Shown: positions 25,561 to 34,333, numbered from the stretch's first letter. The stretch: DNA of 38,898 nt from an uncultured Opitutaceae bacterium (GCA_903891325.1 CAITEC010000016.1:1-38898); one strand, 5' to 3'. Numbers and translations: made by a program. Notes: generated from the sequence alone by a model not told the origin.

Positions 25561-28167
25561 ATGAAGCGCACACCCGTCCTGCTCGCGATTCTCGCCTGGA
25601 CCATGGCCGCGGGCGCCGCCCTCGGCGATCCTCCCGCCCGGCCGGCCCCGCCCTCCCCCGGGCAAATCCCGCTTCCCGCCCTGGTCTTCGTCGTCCCGAA
25701 TTTCCACCCGGCGAGCTGCGGCTGGCTCGCCAACTGGTCGGTCGAGCGCAACTACTGCGCCAACTCGTACCTCGACCACCTCGACCGCGTCCGGGACGAC
25801 CCGAACTACCGCTTCGTGATGTCCGAATGCAACAACATGATCGCGATCCGGAATTTCCAGCCGCAGCGCTTCGCGGAGCTCCGGGAGCGTGTGCGCGAGG
25901 GCCGGGTGGAGCTTCCCAACGCCTTCTTCCTCGAGGGGACGATCAACCTTTCCGGCGGCGAGGCGCTCGCGAAGATGGGAATCGAGGGGCTGCGCTGGCA
26001 GCAGGCCGTGATGGGGGTCAGGCCCCGCTATTGCTGGACGATCGACGCCTGCGGAACCCACGCGCAGATGCCCCAGCTCTGCGGGCTCCTCGGGCTGGAT
26101 GCGCTGGTCTACACGCGCTGCAGCCGCGCGGACAAGACGGCGTTCTGGTCGGAGTCTCCCGACGGGACGCGCGTCCTGACGCTCGTCCCCGGCCACTACG
26201 CCGAGACGGTCGGAGGCACCTACACCACCCGCGTCCCGCTCGGCGCGCAGCAGCTGGTCTGGGCGGCCGAGTACCTTTCCCGGAAGCTGCCCGCCACGCC
26301 GGTCGGCGCCCCCGTCCTGGTCCTGGCCGGCAACCACGATTATTCCCTCGCCCCCGCCCGCCGCGAGAATCCGTCGGAGTATCTCCGCACCTGGAAGGCC
26401 TACCGCCCCGACTGCGAGGTCCGGTACACCGGCCTCTCCCCCTATGTGGACACGCTGATGGCCGGCGTCCGATCCGGAAAAGTCCGGCTCCGGACGGTGA
26501 CCGGCGGCACCGACTACGTCTACGATTCGTTCTGGATCGAGAGCCCCGAAATCAAGCAATGGTACCGCAGGGACGAGCACGCCCTCCAATCCGCCGAGAT
26601 GCTGGGCGCGATCGCCAGCCTGAAGGCGGACTACCCCTACCCCGTCCAGCCCCTCTATCACGCATGGCTGCAGATGCTCCTGAACATGGACCGGAACACC
26701 CTGTGGGGAAGCGCCGGGGGAATGGTCTTCGGCAGCGCCGCGTCGTGGGACGCGACCGACCGGTTCGCCTGGGTGGAAAAGGAGAGCGCATCGGTCCTCG
26801 AGGCGGCCGCGCGCCGGCTCAGCGGTCCGGGCTCCGGGGTCGTCCTGTTCAACCCGGCAAACTGGACGCGCACCGATGCGTTCCGGCTCCCGGGGAGCGT
26901 CCGGGTCTCCGGGGCCACCTGCGAGGACGCCGGTGACGGCTCGACCCTGTGCCGGCTCGACGTGCCGGCCGCGGGCCTTGTCGGGGCGGCGCTCGAGCCC
27001 GGGCCCGCCCCGTCCCCGCGCCGCGTGGCGCTCCCGGGGACAATCGAGACGCGGTACTATTCGGCGCGGATCGACCCGGCAACCGGCGCCCTGGTCAGCC
27101 TGAGGACCCGGCCCTCCGGCCGGGAAATGCTCGGCGGTCCGGCGAACGTCGTCGTCGCCGAAAGGCACAGCGGGAAGAACGACCCCGGGGACTACACCGA
27201 CCCGCGCCCGTTGCGCAGGCGGCTCGCCGGTTCCGGCGACTTCACGACGACCCTCGCCGTGACCGACGGTCCGCTGGCCGTCACCGTCGAGGCGCGGGGG
27301 CTGTTCTACGGAGGCGGCGCCATCCGGCGGGTGACGCGCTTCCTCAAGGACAGCCCGCGGATCGAATTTGAGACCGAGCTCAACGACATTCCCGACCTCA
27401 CCGTCGTCCTCGCCGAGTTCCCCCTGGCCGGGACCCCCTCCGAGATTCGCCGCGGCATCCCCTTTGGCTTCTCGCGCGACGAGGGCATCGTCTCGGGAAT
27501 AGCGCCGGCCATCCGGTGGAGCGACTATTCCTCCCCCGGCGGCGGCGGGGTGGCCCTGCTCGATCGGGGGCTGCCCGGCCGGGAAATCGACGGCCGCGTG
27601 CCGGTCGTCTACCTGATGAACACCTGCGGCGATTATTACGGGTTTCCCAATCGCTGGCTGAGCGGCAAGGGCCGGCGGCGCCTGGAGTACGCGCTGGTGG
27701 CCCACGACGCCGATTGGGCGTCCGCCCGCGTTCCCCAGCTGGCCTGGGAATACAACGCCCCCGTGGCCGCGGCCTTCGGCTGCCGGCCGGCGGCCCCGCA
27801 GTCCTTCCTGCAGACCTCCGGCAACGTTGTCGTCGAGGCGATGCGCCGGGACGGCCCGGATATCGAGTTGCGGCTGGTCGAGGCGCAGGGCCTTCCGGGC
27901 GAGGCATGGGTAAGGCTTAACCTTCCGAACACCGGGGCGGCCCTGACCGATCTTACCGGCGGGCGGGCCCAGCCCCTCAGCGGCGGCCCGGAGCTTCGCT
28001 TTCCGGTCCGGCCCCAGCAGATCGTGACCCTGCGTTTCAGGACAGCCTCGCCCGTGCCCGCGATCGTTCCGCTCGTCGACTGGGACGAACTGGTCCCACC
28101 GGGAAAGCGCGCGGCCTTGCACGCCTACCTCAAGGACAGGAAGGGGCTCCCTCCCCGCGGATCCTGA
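25561..28167 (+). CDS. Secreted GH38-like (alpha-mannosidase-like) glycosidase with altered metal site
   Basis: 868 aa with a signal peptide (MKRTPVLLAILAWTMAAGAAL). The GH38 N-terminal barrel begins at LVFVVPNFHP (41-50). The nucleophile region CWTIDACGTHAQMPQL (158-173) matches the family pattern GWxxDxFGHSxxMP, so D162 is the likely nucleophile. The normal metal motif H-x-D (as in HSHNDPGW) reads NFHPASCGW here, keeping His49 but losing the Asp. The later metal His region is GGTDYVYDSFWIE, without the expected His. The C-terminal half shows the beta-sandwich domains of the family (TIETRYYSARIDPATGALVSL). It therefore probably differs from true alpha-mannosidases in metal use and substrate. 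The long upstream open frame was rejected because ATG 25561 gives a signal peptide. Confidence 0.82.
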   Translation: MKRTPVLLAILAWTMAAGAALGDPPARPAPPSPGQIPLPALVFVVPNFHPASCGWLANWSVERNYCANSYLDHLDRVRDDPNYRFVMSECNNMIAIRNFQPQRFAELRERVREGRVELPNAFFLEGTINLSGGEALAKMGIEGLRWQQAVMGVRPRYCWTIDACGTHAQMPQLCGLLGLDALVYTRCSRADKTAFWSESPDGTRVLTLVPGHYAETVGGTYTTRVPLGAQQLVWAAEYLSRKLPATPVGAPVLVLAGNHDYSLAPARRENPSEYLRTWKAYRPDCEVRYTGLSPYVDTLMAGVRSGKVRLRTVTGGTDYVYDSFWIESPEIKQWYRRDEHALQSAEMLGAIASLKADYPYPVQPLYHAWLQMLLNMDRNTLWGSAGGMVFGSAASWDATDRFAWVEKESASVLEAAARRLSGPGSGVVLFNPANWTRTDAFRLPGSVRVSGATCEDAGDGSTLCRLDVPAAGLVGAALEPGPAPSPRRVALPGTIETRYYSARIDPATGALVSLRTRPSGREMLGGPANVVVAERHSGKNDPGDYTDPRPLRRRLAGSGDFTTTLAVTDGPLAVTVEARGLFYGGGAIRRVTRFLKDSPRIEFETELNDIPDLTVVLAEFPLAGTPSEIRRGIPFGFSRDEGIVSGIAPAIRWSDYSSPGGGGVALLDRGLPGREIDGRVPVVYLMNTCGDYYGFPNRWLSGKGRRRLEYALVAHDADWASARVPQLAWEYNAPVAAAFGCRPAAPQSFLQTSGNVVVEAMRRDGPDIELRLVEAQGLPGEAWVRLNLPNTGAALTDLTGGRAQPLSGGPELRFPVRPQQIVTLRFRTASPVPAIVPLVDWDELVPPGKRAALHAYLKDRKGLPPRGS

Positions 28168-28998
28168 TCACGCGCCCGCCTCGATCAACCGGCGGGCCTG
28201 GATGATTTCCTCGATCCGCCTTTCCCCCGCCTCGCGCTCGATCGCCAGGTCGATCTCCGGCGGAAGGGTGCGAAGCACCGCGAAAAACGCCGGCCAGTCG
28301 ACGTCGCCCGACCCGACCGGAACCTCCCGCCCCCAGGTTCCGGCCGCGCGGGTGCGCGTCGCGTCCTTGATATGCACCTGGCGCACCCAGGGCGCCAGTT
28401 CGCGGAGCGAAGCGACCGGGTCGCCCTTGTCATAGAGGATCATGTTCGCCGGGTCGAAGTTCACGCCCACGGTCGGCCGGTCCAGCCTTCCCAGGAAATC
28501 CGCGAGCGTGGCCGCCGTCTCCTGGCCGGTCTCAAGGGCGATCGCCACCCCCGCCGCCGCAAACGCGTCGGCGACCAGCCGGATGCGTTCCACCAGCTTT
28601 TCAAACCCGGGGCTGGCGGGGTCGCCCGGCAGGAAGCCCGCGTGGAAGGTCACAAGCCGGAGCCCCAGGCCGGAGGCGAGCCGGGCGGCGGCCCGCAGGT
28701 CCCGCCAATTGTCCTCCCAGGTCCCGTCGGGGACCACCCCGCCGGTCCGCCGGATCGCCTCGAGCGACGAGTAGTCCTCGCCCCGCGTGCCCACCATGCC
28801 CGATACCACCGTGAACCCGGCCGCGCGGAGGATTTCGCCCGCCCCGCCCCAGGTCCCGGGCGCCTCGCGCAGGGGATTGAGCGCAAGCTGCACGCAGGAA
28901 AGCCCCGTGGCGCGGAGGCGCGCGACCAGCTCGCCCGGATTTGCGGGATGGAGCGACCAGCTGCAGGCGGCGATCCGCCGGGCTCGTGACGCCGCCAT
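28168..28998 (-). CDS. Sugar phosphate isomerase/epimerase-like (xylose-isomerase-type TIM barrel)
   Basis: 276 aa, TIM barrel of the AP endonuclease 2/xylose-isomerase-like family. Metal ligands expected at strand ends are visible: Glu in AIALETGQET, Asp in VNFDPANMIL, His in VRQVHIKDA, and Glu in DLAIEREAG near the end. These proteins isomerise or epimerise sugars, keto-acids or inositols. ATG 28996-28998 is the best start; the frame runs 19 residues further upstream without homology. Its stop directly abuts the stop of the GH38-like gene on the other strand. It sits 28 bases after the PhyH gene, with which it probably forms a unit. Confidence 0.85.
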   Translation of the reverse strand: MAASRARRIAACSWSLHPANPGELVARLRATGLSCVQLALNPLREAPGTWGGAGEILRAAGFTVVSGMVGTRGEDYSSLEAIRRTGGVVPDGTWEDNWRDLRAAARLASGLGLRLVTFHAGFLPGDPASPGFEKLVERIRLVADAFAAAGVAIALETGQETAATLADFLGRLDRPTVGVNFDPANMILYDKGDPVASLRELAPWVRQVHIKDATRTRAAGTWGREVPVGSGDVDWPAFFAVLRTLPPEIDLAIEREAGERRIEEIIQARRLIEAGA

Positions 28999-29026
28999 GC
29001 TTGATCGTCCCCGCGGCTCCCGCGCC

Positions 29027-29986
29027 TCAGCAGACCCGCCCCTTCTTGAATTCAACCGCGTAGGGAGCGGGATTCTCGGCCATGAAGCGCTCGTCGGCCG
29101 GCTCGCTCCGCAGCTGGTAGCGCGTGTCGACCGAGAGCCGGATCCTGTCCGACTGGTTGTCCAGGCTCGCGTGCACCGTTCGCATCGTGAAGATGAGGAT
29201 GTCGCCGGCCCGATAGTCCGCGGTGAGCCAGCGGCCGCCCATCTTCTCGCGCAGCGAGGCCGGGTTCTTGGAAAGGATGCCGTCCCACTCGCACATCAAC
29301 TCCCCGGACTCGATCTTTGCGGCATTCGGGCCGTTCGAGCAGTACTCGTCGACGTCGCGGGACAGGTAGTTGTGCAGCCGGTCGGCCTGCCGGTGGGAAT
29401 TCTCCAGGATCATCAGGCCCCCGACATCCATGGGCGCGTCGCCGACGGGCATCCAGGTTGACATCAGGTTGTGGGTTCCCCGGCCCATGTAGACCAGGTC
29501 GCAGTGCGGCGGGGTTCCCATGCCCGGGCTGACCGCCCGAAACCAGACATAATTGTAGTGGAGCACCGGCCCGCCGAAGTAGTCCTCGAAAAGGCCGATG
29601 ATCCTCCCCTTCTGCAGGAGGTCCAGGAGGGGGCGGTTCTGCTTCGTCAGGTCGTCGGCATTGTAGGTCTTCACCGGGTCGGGGTTGTGCCCGGCCGGCG
29701 GGCGGAAGGCGCTCCTCGAATTGACCACCGTCACGTCGGCGACAACCCCGTCGATCGCCGGAAAATCCGGATTGAGGAAGCCCCCGGCGGCCAGGCGATC
29801 CGTCACGACCTTGCGCGCCGCCATGACGTCGTCCCGCCAGAAAAATCCCGGAAGAAAAAGGTAGCCGTCGTCCTGGATTCTCCTGCGGAGCTGGTCCGGG
29901 TTGCCCACCAGGTGGGACGAGTCCGCAAGCTCGCCAAATTCCTTCGGGTCGAGGGGGTAGCCCCGGGAGATGGGAAGTGTCTTCAT
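29027..29986 (-). CDS. Phytanoyl-CoA dioxygenase (PhyH) family protein
   Basis: 319-aa Fe(II)/2-oxoglutarate oxygenase. Facial triad: H-x-D in TPPHCDLVYMG and a distal His in TMRTVHASLDN, with Arg in RIRLSVDTRYQ for 2-oxoglutarate. It is only distantly like the PhyH protein at the window start (about 70 aa longer, other motifs). ATG 29984-29986 (MKTLPISRGYPL) has a Shine-Dalgarno-like GGTGGTGA 5-12 bases ahead, unusually clear for this window. Upstream is a block of 17-base tandem repeats. The gene lies in a - strand run with URO-D and isomerase-like proteins, which suggests small-molecule catabolism rather than phytanic acid. Confidence 0.88.
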   Translation of the reverse strand: MKTLPISRGYPLDPKEFGELADSSHLVGNPDQLRRRIQDDGYLFLPGFFWRDDVMAARKVVTDRLAAGGFLNPDFPAIDGVVADVTVVNSRSAFRPPAGHNPDPVKTYNADDLTKQNRPLLDLLQKGRIIGLFEDYFGGPVLHYNYVWFRAVSPGMGTPPHCDLVYMGRGTHNLMSTWMPVGDAPMDVGGLMILENSHRQADRLHNYLSRDVDEYCSNGPNAAKIESGELMCEWDGILSKNPASLREKMGGRWLTADYRAGDILIFTMRTVHASLDNQSDRIRLSVDTRYQLRSEPADERFMAENPAPYAVEFKKGRVC

Positions 29987-30037
29987 CGGATCACCACCCT
30001 GGAACTGATACGCGGACGGCCCCTTTGGGCAAATCCT

Positions 30038-30104
30038 AATGGTGCCCCGCACCCTATGATGCCCCCCACCCTATGATGCCCCCCACCCTAACGGTGCCCC
30101 CCCC
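30038..30104. repeat. 17-base tandem repeat, about four units
   Basis: Two identical units TATGATGCCCCCCACCC lie at 30055-30071 and 30072-30088. A diverged unit stands before them (30038-30054, three differences) and a partial unit after them (from 30089). The array fills the space between the small membrane protein's stop and the PhyH start. There is no spacer, so it is not a CRISPR. Such minisatellites vary in length by slippage and could affect transcription of the PhyH gene. Confidence 0.75.
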
Positions 30105-30105
30105 T

Positions 30106-30306
30106 CTAGGGGACGCCTGCGGTCATCGGCTGCTGCCGCCCGTGGTCGGGCCTGAAGGAAAGATTCTGGGTGCCCACGTAGATGACCATCGCCAGCAGGA
30201 TGAAAAATGCGGCCATCCAGAAAAACGGGCTGTGATGGATCATCTTCCAGTAGGAGCAGCCCTCCGCCCCGGATCCATTGCGGGCTGTAAAGTGGGGTTC
30301 GTCCAT
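30106..30306 (-). CDS. Small single-helix membrane protein
   Basis: 66 aa: a soluble N-terminus (MDEPHFTARNGSGAEGCSYWKM), one helix (FFWMAAFFILLAMVIYVGT), and a basic tail (FRPDHGRQQPM). The frame is open further upstream, but the ATG at 30304-30306 gives this compact, natural layout. I recognise no family. Small proteins with a Ser-Tyr-Trp-Lys-Met-Ile-His-His stretch before one helix could be membrane-complex accessories, but that is a guess. It follows the URO-D gene by 80 bases on the same strand. Confidence 0.55.
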   Translation of the reverse strand: MDEPHFTARNGSGAEGCSYWKMIHHSPFFWMAAFFILLAMVIYVGTQNLSFRPDHGRQQPMTAGVP

Positions 30307-30386
30307 GCGCGGGCTGGGTTGAGGGCCCCAATCTACCACCGGCGACCTACCCCGGCTATGGGGCATAACCCGAACCGGCGCCGCGT

Positions 30387-31439
30387 TCAGCCGTCCCGGA
30401 GCGCCGCGAGGACGAGCGGCACCGTCCGCTCCCAATCCGGCGGAATCTCCTCGCTGATCATCAGGCAAAACCGCGTCGGCCCGGCATCCCGGGCCATCTC
30501 CCTGATCCTGCGGACCAGGGCGTCCCCATCATCCCGGTACCAGCCCAGCGACGGATGGCACCAGAGCATTTTGTCGGGCCACTGGCGGCGGGCCTCCGCG
30601 ATGGTCAGGTCGCCCTCCGGGGAAGGGGTCAGCGAATCGATGCCGTCGAAGTCCAGCGCGGCGATCTGGTCGGCGATCGCACGGGTCTGCCCGTCGTAGT
30701 GCACCAGCAGCCGCCGGTCCGCCTTTTCCAGGATCGACAGGATTCGCGAGTAAAGCGGCACGAGGTGGCGCCGGTATTGCGCCGGGCCCAGGGTCTGGAT
30801 GGAGAGGTTTTCCCAGAGCTTGATCTGGCGGGCCGGCGTGAGGACCGCCTGGCGAAACTCCTCCAGCTTCAATTCATTCATGAACTCGAGCAGTTCCAGC
30901 ATCTCGGGGAGCTCGTCGGCCAGGTCCATCGACCACTGCTCGAGCCCGACCCAGTCGACCTGCAGGACCATGAGGGGCGTCCGACCCAGGCCCATGCCGG
31001 CGATGTTTCCCAGCGTCACGCCGTTGCCGCCGACATCCCTCTCGGAGGCGGCATAGGCCGACCCGTCGGGGACGATCCGCACGCCCTCCCAGGCCCGGCG
31101 CATGATCCGGTAGTCCCCGGGCGTCTTGATGAAGTGCTCCTGCTTCCAGTCGTCGAGGTACCACTCGTGCAGCTCGCCCGCGTCGGTAATCCAGCGGACA
31201 TCCCGGCGCACCTGCCCATCGACCCGCCGGGTCGTCTCCTCGATACGGAGGTTCGGATGCTCGTGCCCGATCACGTCGGCGTGGCTGATCAGCCCTAGGC
31301 CAAGCCCAAAGAGCCGCGGCCAGTCCACCTGCGGCCGGGTCTTCACAAACCCGTCGTAGACGGCGAAGACCGGATGCGTTACCGGCTCGCCCCGAAGAGC
31401 CGCCTCCAGTCGCTCCCGGTTGCCGGTGGAAGCGCTCAT
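30387..31439 (-). CDS. Uroporphyrinogen decarboxylase (URO-D) superfamily protein
   Basis: 350 aa. URO-D-like TIM barrel with GNIAGMGLGRTPLMVLQVDW, then LLVHYDGQTRAIADQIAALDFDGID (the strand-helix-strand of the family) and a typical end ISEEIPPDWERTVPLVLAAL. It is not haem HemE: it lacks the HemE N-terminal RPVWFMRQAGR motif. Members like this in catabolic clusters are thought to be methyltransferases (MtaA/CmuA-like) or of unknown role. ATG 31437-31439 overlaps the stop of the preceding URO-D remnant (ATGA), so translation of this gene may depend on the remnant being read. The long frame continuing upstream is not coding. Confidence 0.82.
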   Translation of the reverse strand: MSASTGNRERLEAALRGEPVTHPVFAVYDGFVKTRPQVDWPRLFGLGLGLISHADVIGHEHPNLRIEETTRRVDGQVRRDVRWITDAGELHEWYLDDWKQEHFIKTPGDYRIMRRAWEGVRIVPDGSAYAASERDVGGNGVTLGNIAGMGLGRTPLMVLQVDWVGLEQWSMDLADELPEMLELLEFMNELKLEEFRQAVLTPARQIKLWENLSIQTLGPAQYRRHLVPLYSRILSILEKADRRLLVHYDGQTRAIADQIAALDFDGIDSLTPSPEGDLTIAEARRQWPDKMLWCHPSLGWYRDDGDALVRRIREMARDAGPTRFCLMISEEIPPDWERTVPLVLAALRDG

Positions 31440-32007
31440 GCTGCGTCCGGCTGAAGCCGTCCCCCGCACATCCCGCACTCCTCGGCCGCGTCCATGATCG
31501 CCCGGAATCTCGCCAGGGGAGTCCCGGGGCAGACGTTCGCCCCGTCGGCCAGCATGAACCCGCCGCAAGGCCCCATCGCCTCGATGCACTCGCGGGCGGC
31601 CTGCTTCACCGCCGCGTAGCCGCCGTCCTTCAGGAGCATCGGGTTCAGGTTGCCCGACATTCGCGAGGCCCCGCCGAGGTTCGCCGCGGCCACCTTCGGG
31701 GGCACCAGGTAGCCGAAGAACACGAGCATGTTTATCCGAAGGTCGTCCCGGAGCGCCCCGTGCAGGCGTCCTCGGGAATGTTCTCGTACCGGTACTTGGC
31801 GAACTGAAGCTGCCAGTAAAATTGCGTCTCCGCGTCCTTGAAAAAATCGATGTACCGCAGCTTGTGCAGCGGCGCGAAATAGCGCGGAACAACGCAGTAC
31901 TGGACGGGAACCCGGTCAACGTACCGGTACCGCTTCCACGCCTCCAGCCGCCTTCGGCTCATCTCCATCTTCTCCGGCGGATAGTCGATGTTCAGCTCGA
32001 AGCGCAT
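31436..32007 (-). pseudogene. URO-D superfamily gene with its middle deleted
   Basis: Two pieces of one URO-D-like protein lie side by side in different frames. The first (32007 to 31732, 91 codons) is the normal start, from MRFELNIDYPPEKMEMSRRR through FFKDAETQFYWQLQFAKYRY to NIPEDACTG, and ends at TAA 31732-31734. The second begins at ATG 31727-31729 with FFGYLVPPKVAAANLGG, then NLNPMLLKDGG and the family end GPCGGFMLADGANVCPGTPL, stopping at 31436. Family members are 350-400 aa, so about 180-200 central residues, with most of the barrel, are missing. The junction is near 31730-31745. The reading frame is also broken, so the product cannot be active. Real deletion or assembly collapse cannot be told apart here. 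Confidence 0.8.
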
Positions 32008-32081
32008 GCCGGGGTGACCCGACGCTGCGCCCCCAATACAGGGATGGCAACCGGTCCCCGGGCCGCCGCCGCGCTTATAAG

Positions 32082-33194
32082 TCACTCTATCACGCCAATG
32101 AGCCCGAGCGCCGTCCGGGTGCCCCGGCAGGCCGCGGTTGCGCCCGGAAGGGTCTCCAGCTCGAACCGGTGGGATCCCGGCGCAAGGTCCTCGTCGACCA
32201 GCAGCGGCCGCAGCCAGCCCAGGTCGTTGGCCCAGGCCGGGCAGTCGCGCTGCGAAACCCTCCACTCGCCACCGTCCACACGGTAGCGGATCTCGCCGGC
32301 GCTGCGGCCAAAGTCGAAGGCCAGGACCAGCCCCCTGCCCGAAAACGAAAACCTGAGCCCCGCCCCCGGCGCGGTGCAGAGCAGAACCCGGTCGATCCCA
32401 TGGCAGGTCTCCCAGCGCTGCTCCGTCCAGGGCCCCGTGGTCTCCGGCATCGAAAGCGGCAGGAGCCGGATCTTTTCCCAGGCGCCCGGGACCGACGGCT
32501 GGGGCAGCGCCGTTGCGGGCGGGGTGGCCGCCGACCCGGCGGCCGGTGCGAGAGCCTCGGCCAGGAACGCGGTCACGCTTTGCGCGTAGCTGAGGCTCCC
32601 CCGGTTCTCCGGGTGGATCGCGTCGGGCAGCCACTCCTCCCAGGTCATCAGGCCGCGCTCCACCTCCCTCAGGGCATGCAGTGCCATCCACACCGAATTG
32701 AGCCGGTAGCGCTCCGCGAGCGCCTCGAATTCCGCGATCGTGGAGGGCACAACCCCGGCGAACATGTCCGCCTGCATTTCCGGAACGTAGGTGTAGGTGA
32801 TGACCACGTCACGCGTCCCGTCCCCCAGGAGCTGGCGCAGGAGCCCCTCCCGGGTTCGCGTCCGCCGGGCGGTTGGTTCGCCGTAATCGTTGGCGGCATA
32901 CTCGACAAAGACCAGGTCGCAGCCCCGGGCGATGATCCCGGACTGCACCCGGAGCGCCGCCAGGTCGCTGCCGGTCGCCCCGATCGCGATATTCTCCACC
33001 ACAATCCGCGCGTTGGGAAAGGCGTCGGCCAGCCAACCCACAAGCGGCGCGGGCCAGCGGGCGCCCTTCTGGGCGGAGGTGATCGATCCGCCCACGAATC
33101 CAACCGTGAGCCGCCCGCGCGCAAGGGCGGCCAAGGTGCGATCAAGGGGGCCGCGGCGGCGCACAACGGTGCCAAGCTGGTCTATCGGATTCAT
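32082..33194 (-). CDS. SGNH/GDSL hydrolase with C-terminal beta-domain
   Basis: 370 aa. The four SGNH blocks are in order: Ser in GFVGGSIT (block I), Gly in AIGATGSD (II), Asn in VEYAANDYG (III), and Asp-x-x-His in PDAIHPENRG (V). From about residue 240 a beta-rich domain follows (LRFSFSGRGLVLAFDFGRS, IRYRVDGGEWRV), like the sandwich domains of carbohydrate esterases. No signal peptide is seen, so it may be cytoplasmic or exported otherwise. The probable reaction is deacetylation of a sugar. ATG 33192-33194 (MNPIDQLGTVV) is chosen over the in-frame start 13 codons upstream. It leads the - strand run with URO-D, PhyH and isomerase genes. Confidence 0.88.
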   Translation of the reverse strand: MNPIDQLGTVVRRRGPLDRTLAALARGRLTVGFVGGSITSAQKGARWPAPLVGWLADAFPNARIVVENIAIGATGSDLAALRVQSGIIARGCDLVFVEYAANDYGEPTARRTRTREGLLRQLLGDGTRDVVITYTYVPEMQADMFAGVVPSTIAEFEALAERYRLNSVWMALHALREVERGLMTWEEWLPDAIHPENRGSLSYAQSVTAFLAEALAPAAGSAATPPATALPQPSVPGAWEKIRLLPLSMPETTGPWTEQRWETCHGIDRVLLCTAPGAGLRFSFSGRGLVLAFDFGRSAGEIRYRVDGGEWRVSQRDCPAWANDLGWLRPLLVDEDLAPGSHRFELETLPGATAACRGTRTALGLIGVIE

Positions 33195-33342
33195 GGTGGG
33201 GATGAGGGAGGGGGCATCCAAGTAGAGGCCCAAGGCCGGCCGACATCAAGGCGCCTTTGGATTCGGGCTAGGCTAGGGCAAGACCCCATACCGCGCCGCC
33301 GCCAATGGGCGTATTGTGACCGGCATTCCAAAGAAAAATCCC

Positions 33343-33507
33343 ATGAATAAATTCATCATTCCGATCCTCGCCGCGGCCGCCCTTGCAACGTTGGCCGGCT
33401 GCGAGTCGACGCCCGCACCCACGCACTCGACCACCACGACCACGGAGCAAACCACGGTTCCCGCCCCGGTGACGACGACGACCACGGACACCACCCACTC
33501 GAACTAG
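33343..33507 (+). CDS. Small Thr-rich lipoprotein
   Basis: 54 aa. A perfect lipobox (LAGC, Cys20) ends a short signal (MNKFIIPILAAAALATLAGC). The mature 35 residues are low-complexity, rich in Thr and Pro with repeats of TTTTT and TTVPAPVTTTTTDTT, which suits a flexible, perhaps glycosylated, surface tail. No family is recognised. Short gene, but its signal and lipobox make it likely real. It is divergent from the SGNH gene (148 bases between), and its stop lies 9 bases from the convergent TauE/SafE gene. Confidence 0.7.
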   Translation: MNKFIIPILAAAALATLAGCESTPAPTHSTTTTTEQTTVPAPVTTTTTDTTHSN

Positions 33508-33516
33508 GAGCGGGGG

Positions 33517-34254
33517 TCAGAGGAGAAGCTTCAGCCCGGCGAGGAGCGTCAGCCCGAGCATCAGTTTCTCGAACCTTGCCTGGTCGATCCCGGCGAGCAC
33601 CTTTCGGCCGGCCCAGGCGCCGACCAGGACTGCCGGCGCCAGCGCCAGGTTTAGCCGCAGGCTGCCCGGGTTGATGAGCCCCAGGTGGGCCATGAACGGG
33701 ACCTTGAAGAGGTTGAGGAGCAGAAAGTAGACGGCCCCCGTCCCGATGAACTCCAACTTCGGCAGCCGCATCGCCAGGAGGTAGATCAGCATGAGCGGCC
33801 CCGCGGCGTTGGAGATCAGCGTCGTGAACCCCGCGAGGATGCCGAAGAGCGGAGCCATCCACCACGGAATGTCCCGGCCGTCGGCGCCGGCCAGTCCCCT
33901 TTTGCTAAGCACCTGCAGGGCGACCAGGCCGACGACGATCACGCCGACCGCCAGGCCGACCTGCCGGTCGCTCATCCGGGCCAGCGCAAAATAACCCATA
34001 ACAACACCGCAGGCGGCCCAGGGGAAGAGCCGCCAGATCCGGCTCCACTGCGCGTGCCGGCGGTACCACCCCACCGCGATTACGTCGCCGACCAGCAGCA
34101 TGGGCAGCACGACCCCGGTCGCCGCCCTCGGGGGCATGATATTGGCGAAGATGGAGACAAAGAGCAGCCCCAGCCCCGGGACGCCGGTCTTCGAGAGCCC
34201 GACCAGCAGGGCCGCAAACGCCGCGGCAATCCATTGCCAGAGCAGCAGGTTCAT
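33517..34254 (-). CDS. TauE/SafE family membrane permease
   Basis: 245 aa with seven to eight hydrophobic helices. Family marks: VGLSKTGVPGLGLL at the N-terminus and the second repeat GILAGFTTLISNAAGPLMLIYLL in the middle. TauE/SafE proteins export sulfite, sulfoacetate or similar organic anions across the inner membrane. ATG 34252-34254 (MNLLLWQW) is used because the 60 residues before it in the frame do not look like protein. Neighbours give no hint of sulfur metabolism, so the substrate is open. Confidence 0.87.
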   Translation of the reverse strand: MNLLLWQWIAAAFAALLVGLSKTGVPGLGLLFVSIFANIMPPRAATGVVLPMLLVGDVIAVGWYRRHAQWSRIWRLFPWAACGVVMGYFALARMSDRQVGLAVGVIVVGLVALQVLSKRGLAGADGRDIPWWMAPLFGILAGFTTLISNAAGPLMLIYLLAMRLPKLEFIGTGAVYFLLLNLFKVPFMAHLGLINPGSLRLNLALAPAVLVGAWAGRKVLAGIDQARFEKLMLGLTLLAGLKLLL

Positions 34255-34333
34255 CCTCGGGGCCTCATGGCCCGAGGTTTTCGGGAATGGCGGCCCGCGG
34301 CAATCCAGAAGGCCGCCGGGGCCGGGCCGGGGC

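Noticed and set aside
25534..28122. An 862-codon - strand open frame opposite the GH38-like gene
   Set aside because: No domain or signal; the + strand frame has a signal peptide and GH38 motifs.
30038..30104. Possible CRISPR array
   Set aside because: Units are 17 bases and directly adjoining, with no spacers and no cas gene nearby.
31440..31919. Upstream extension of the intact URO-D frame
   Set aside because: The extra residues do not resemble protein and run across the remnant gene; homology starts at ATG 31439.
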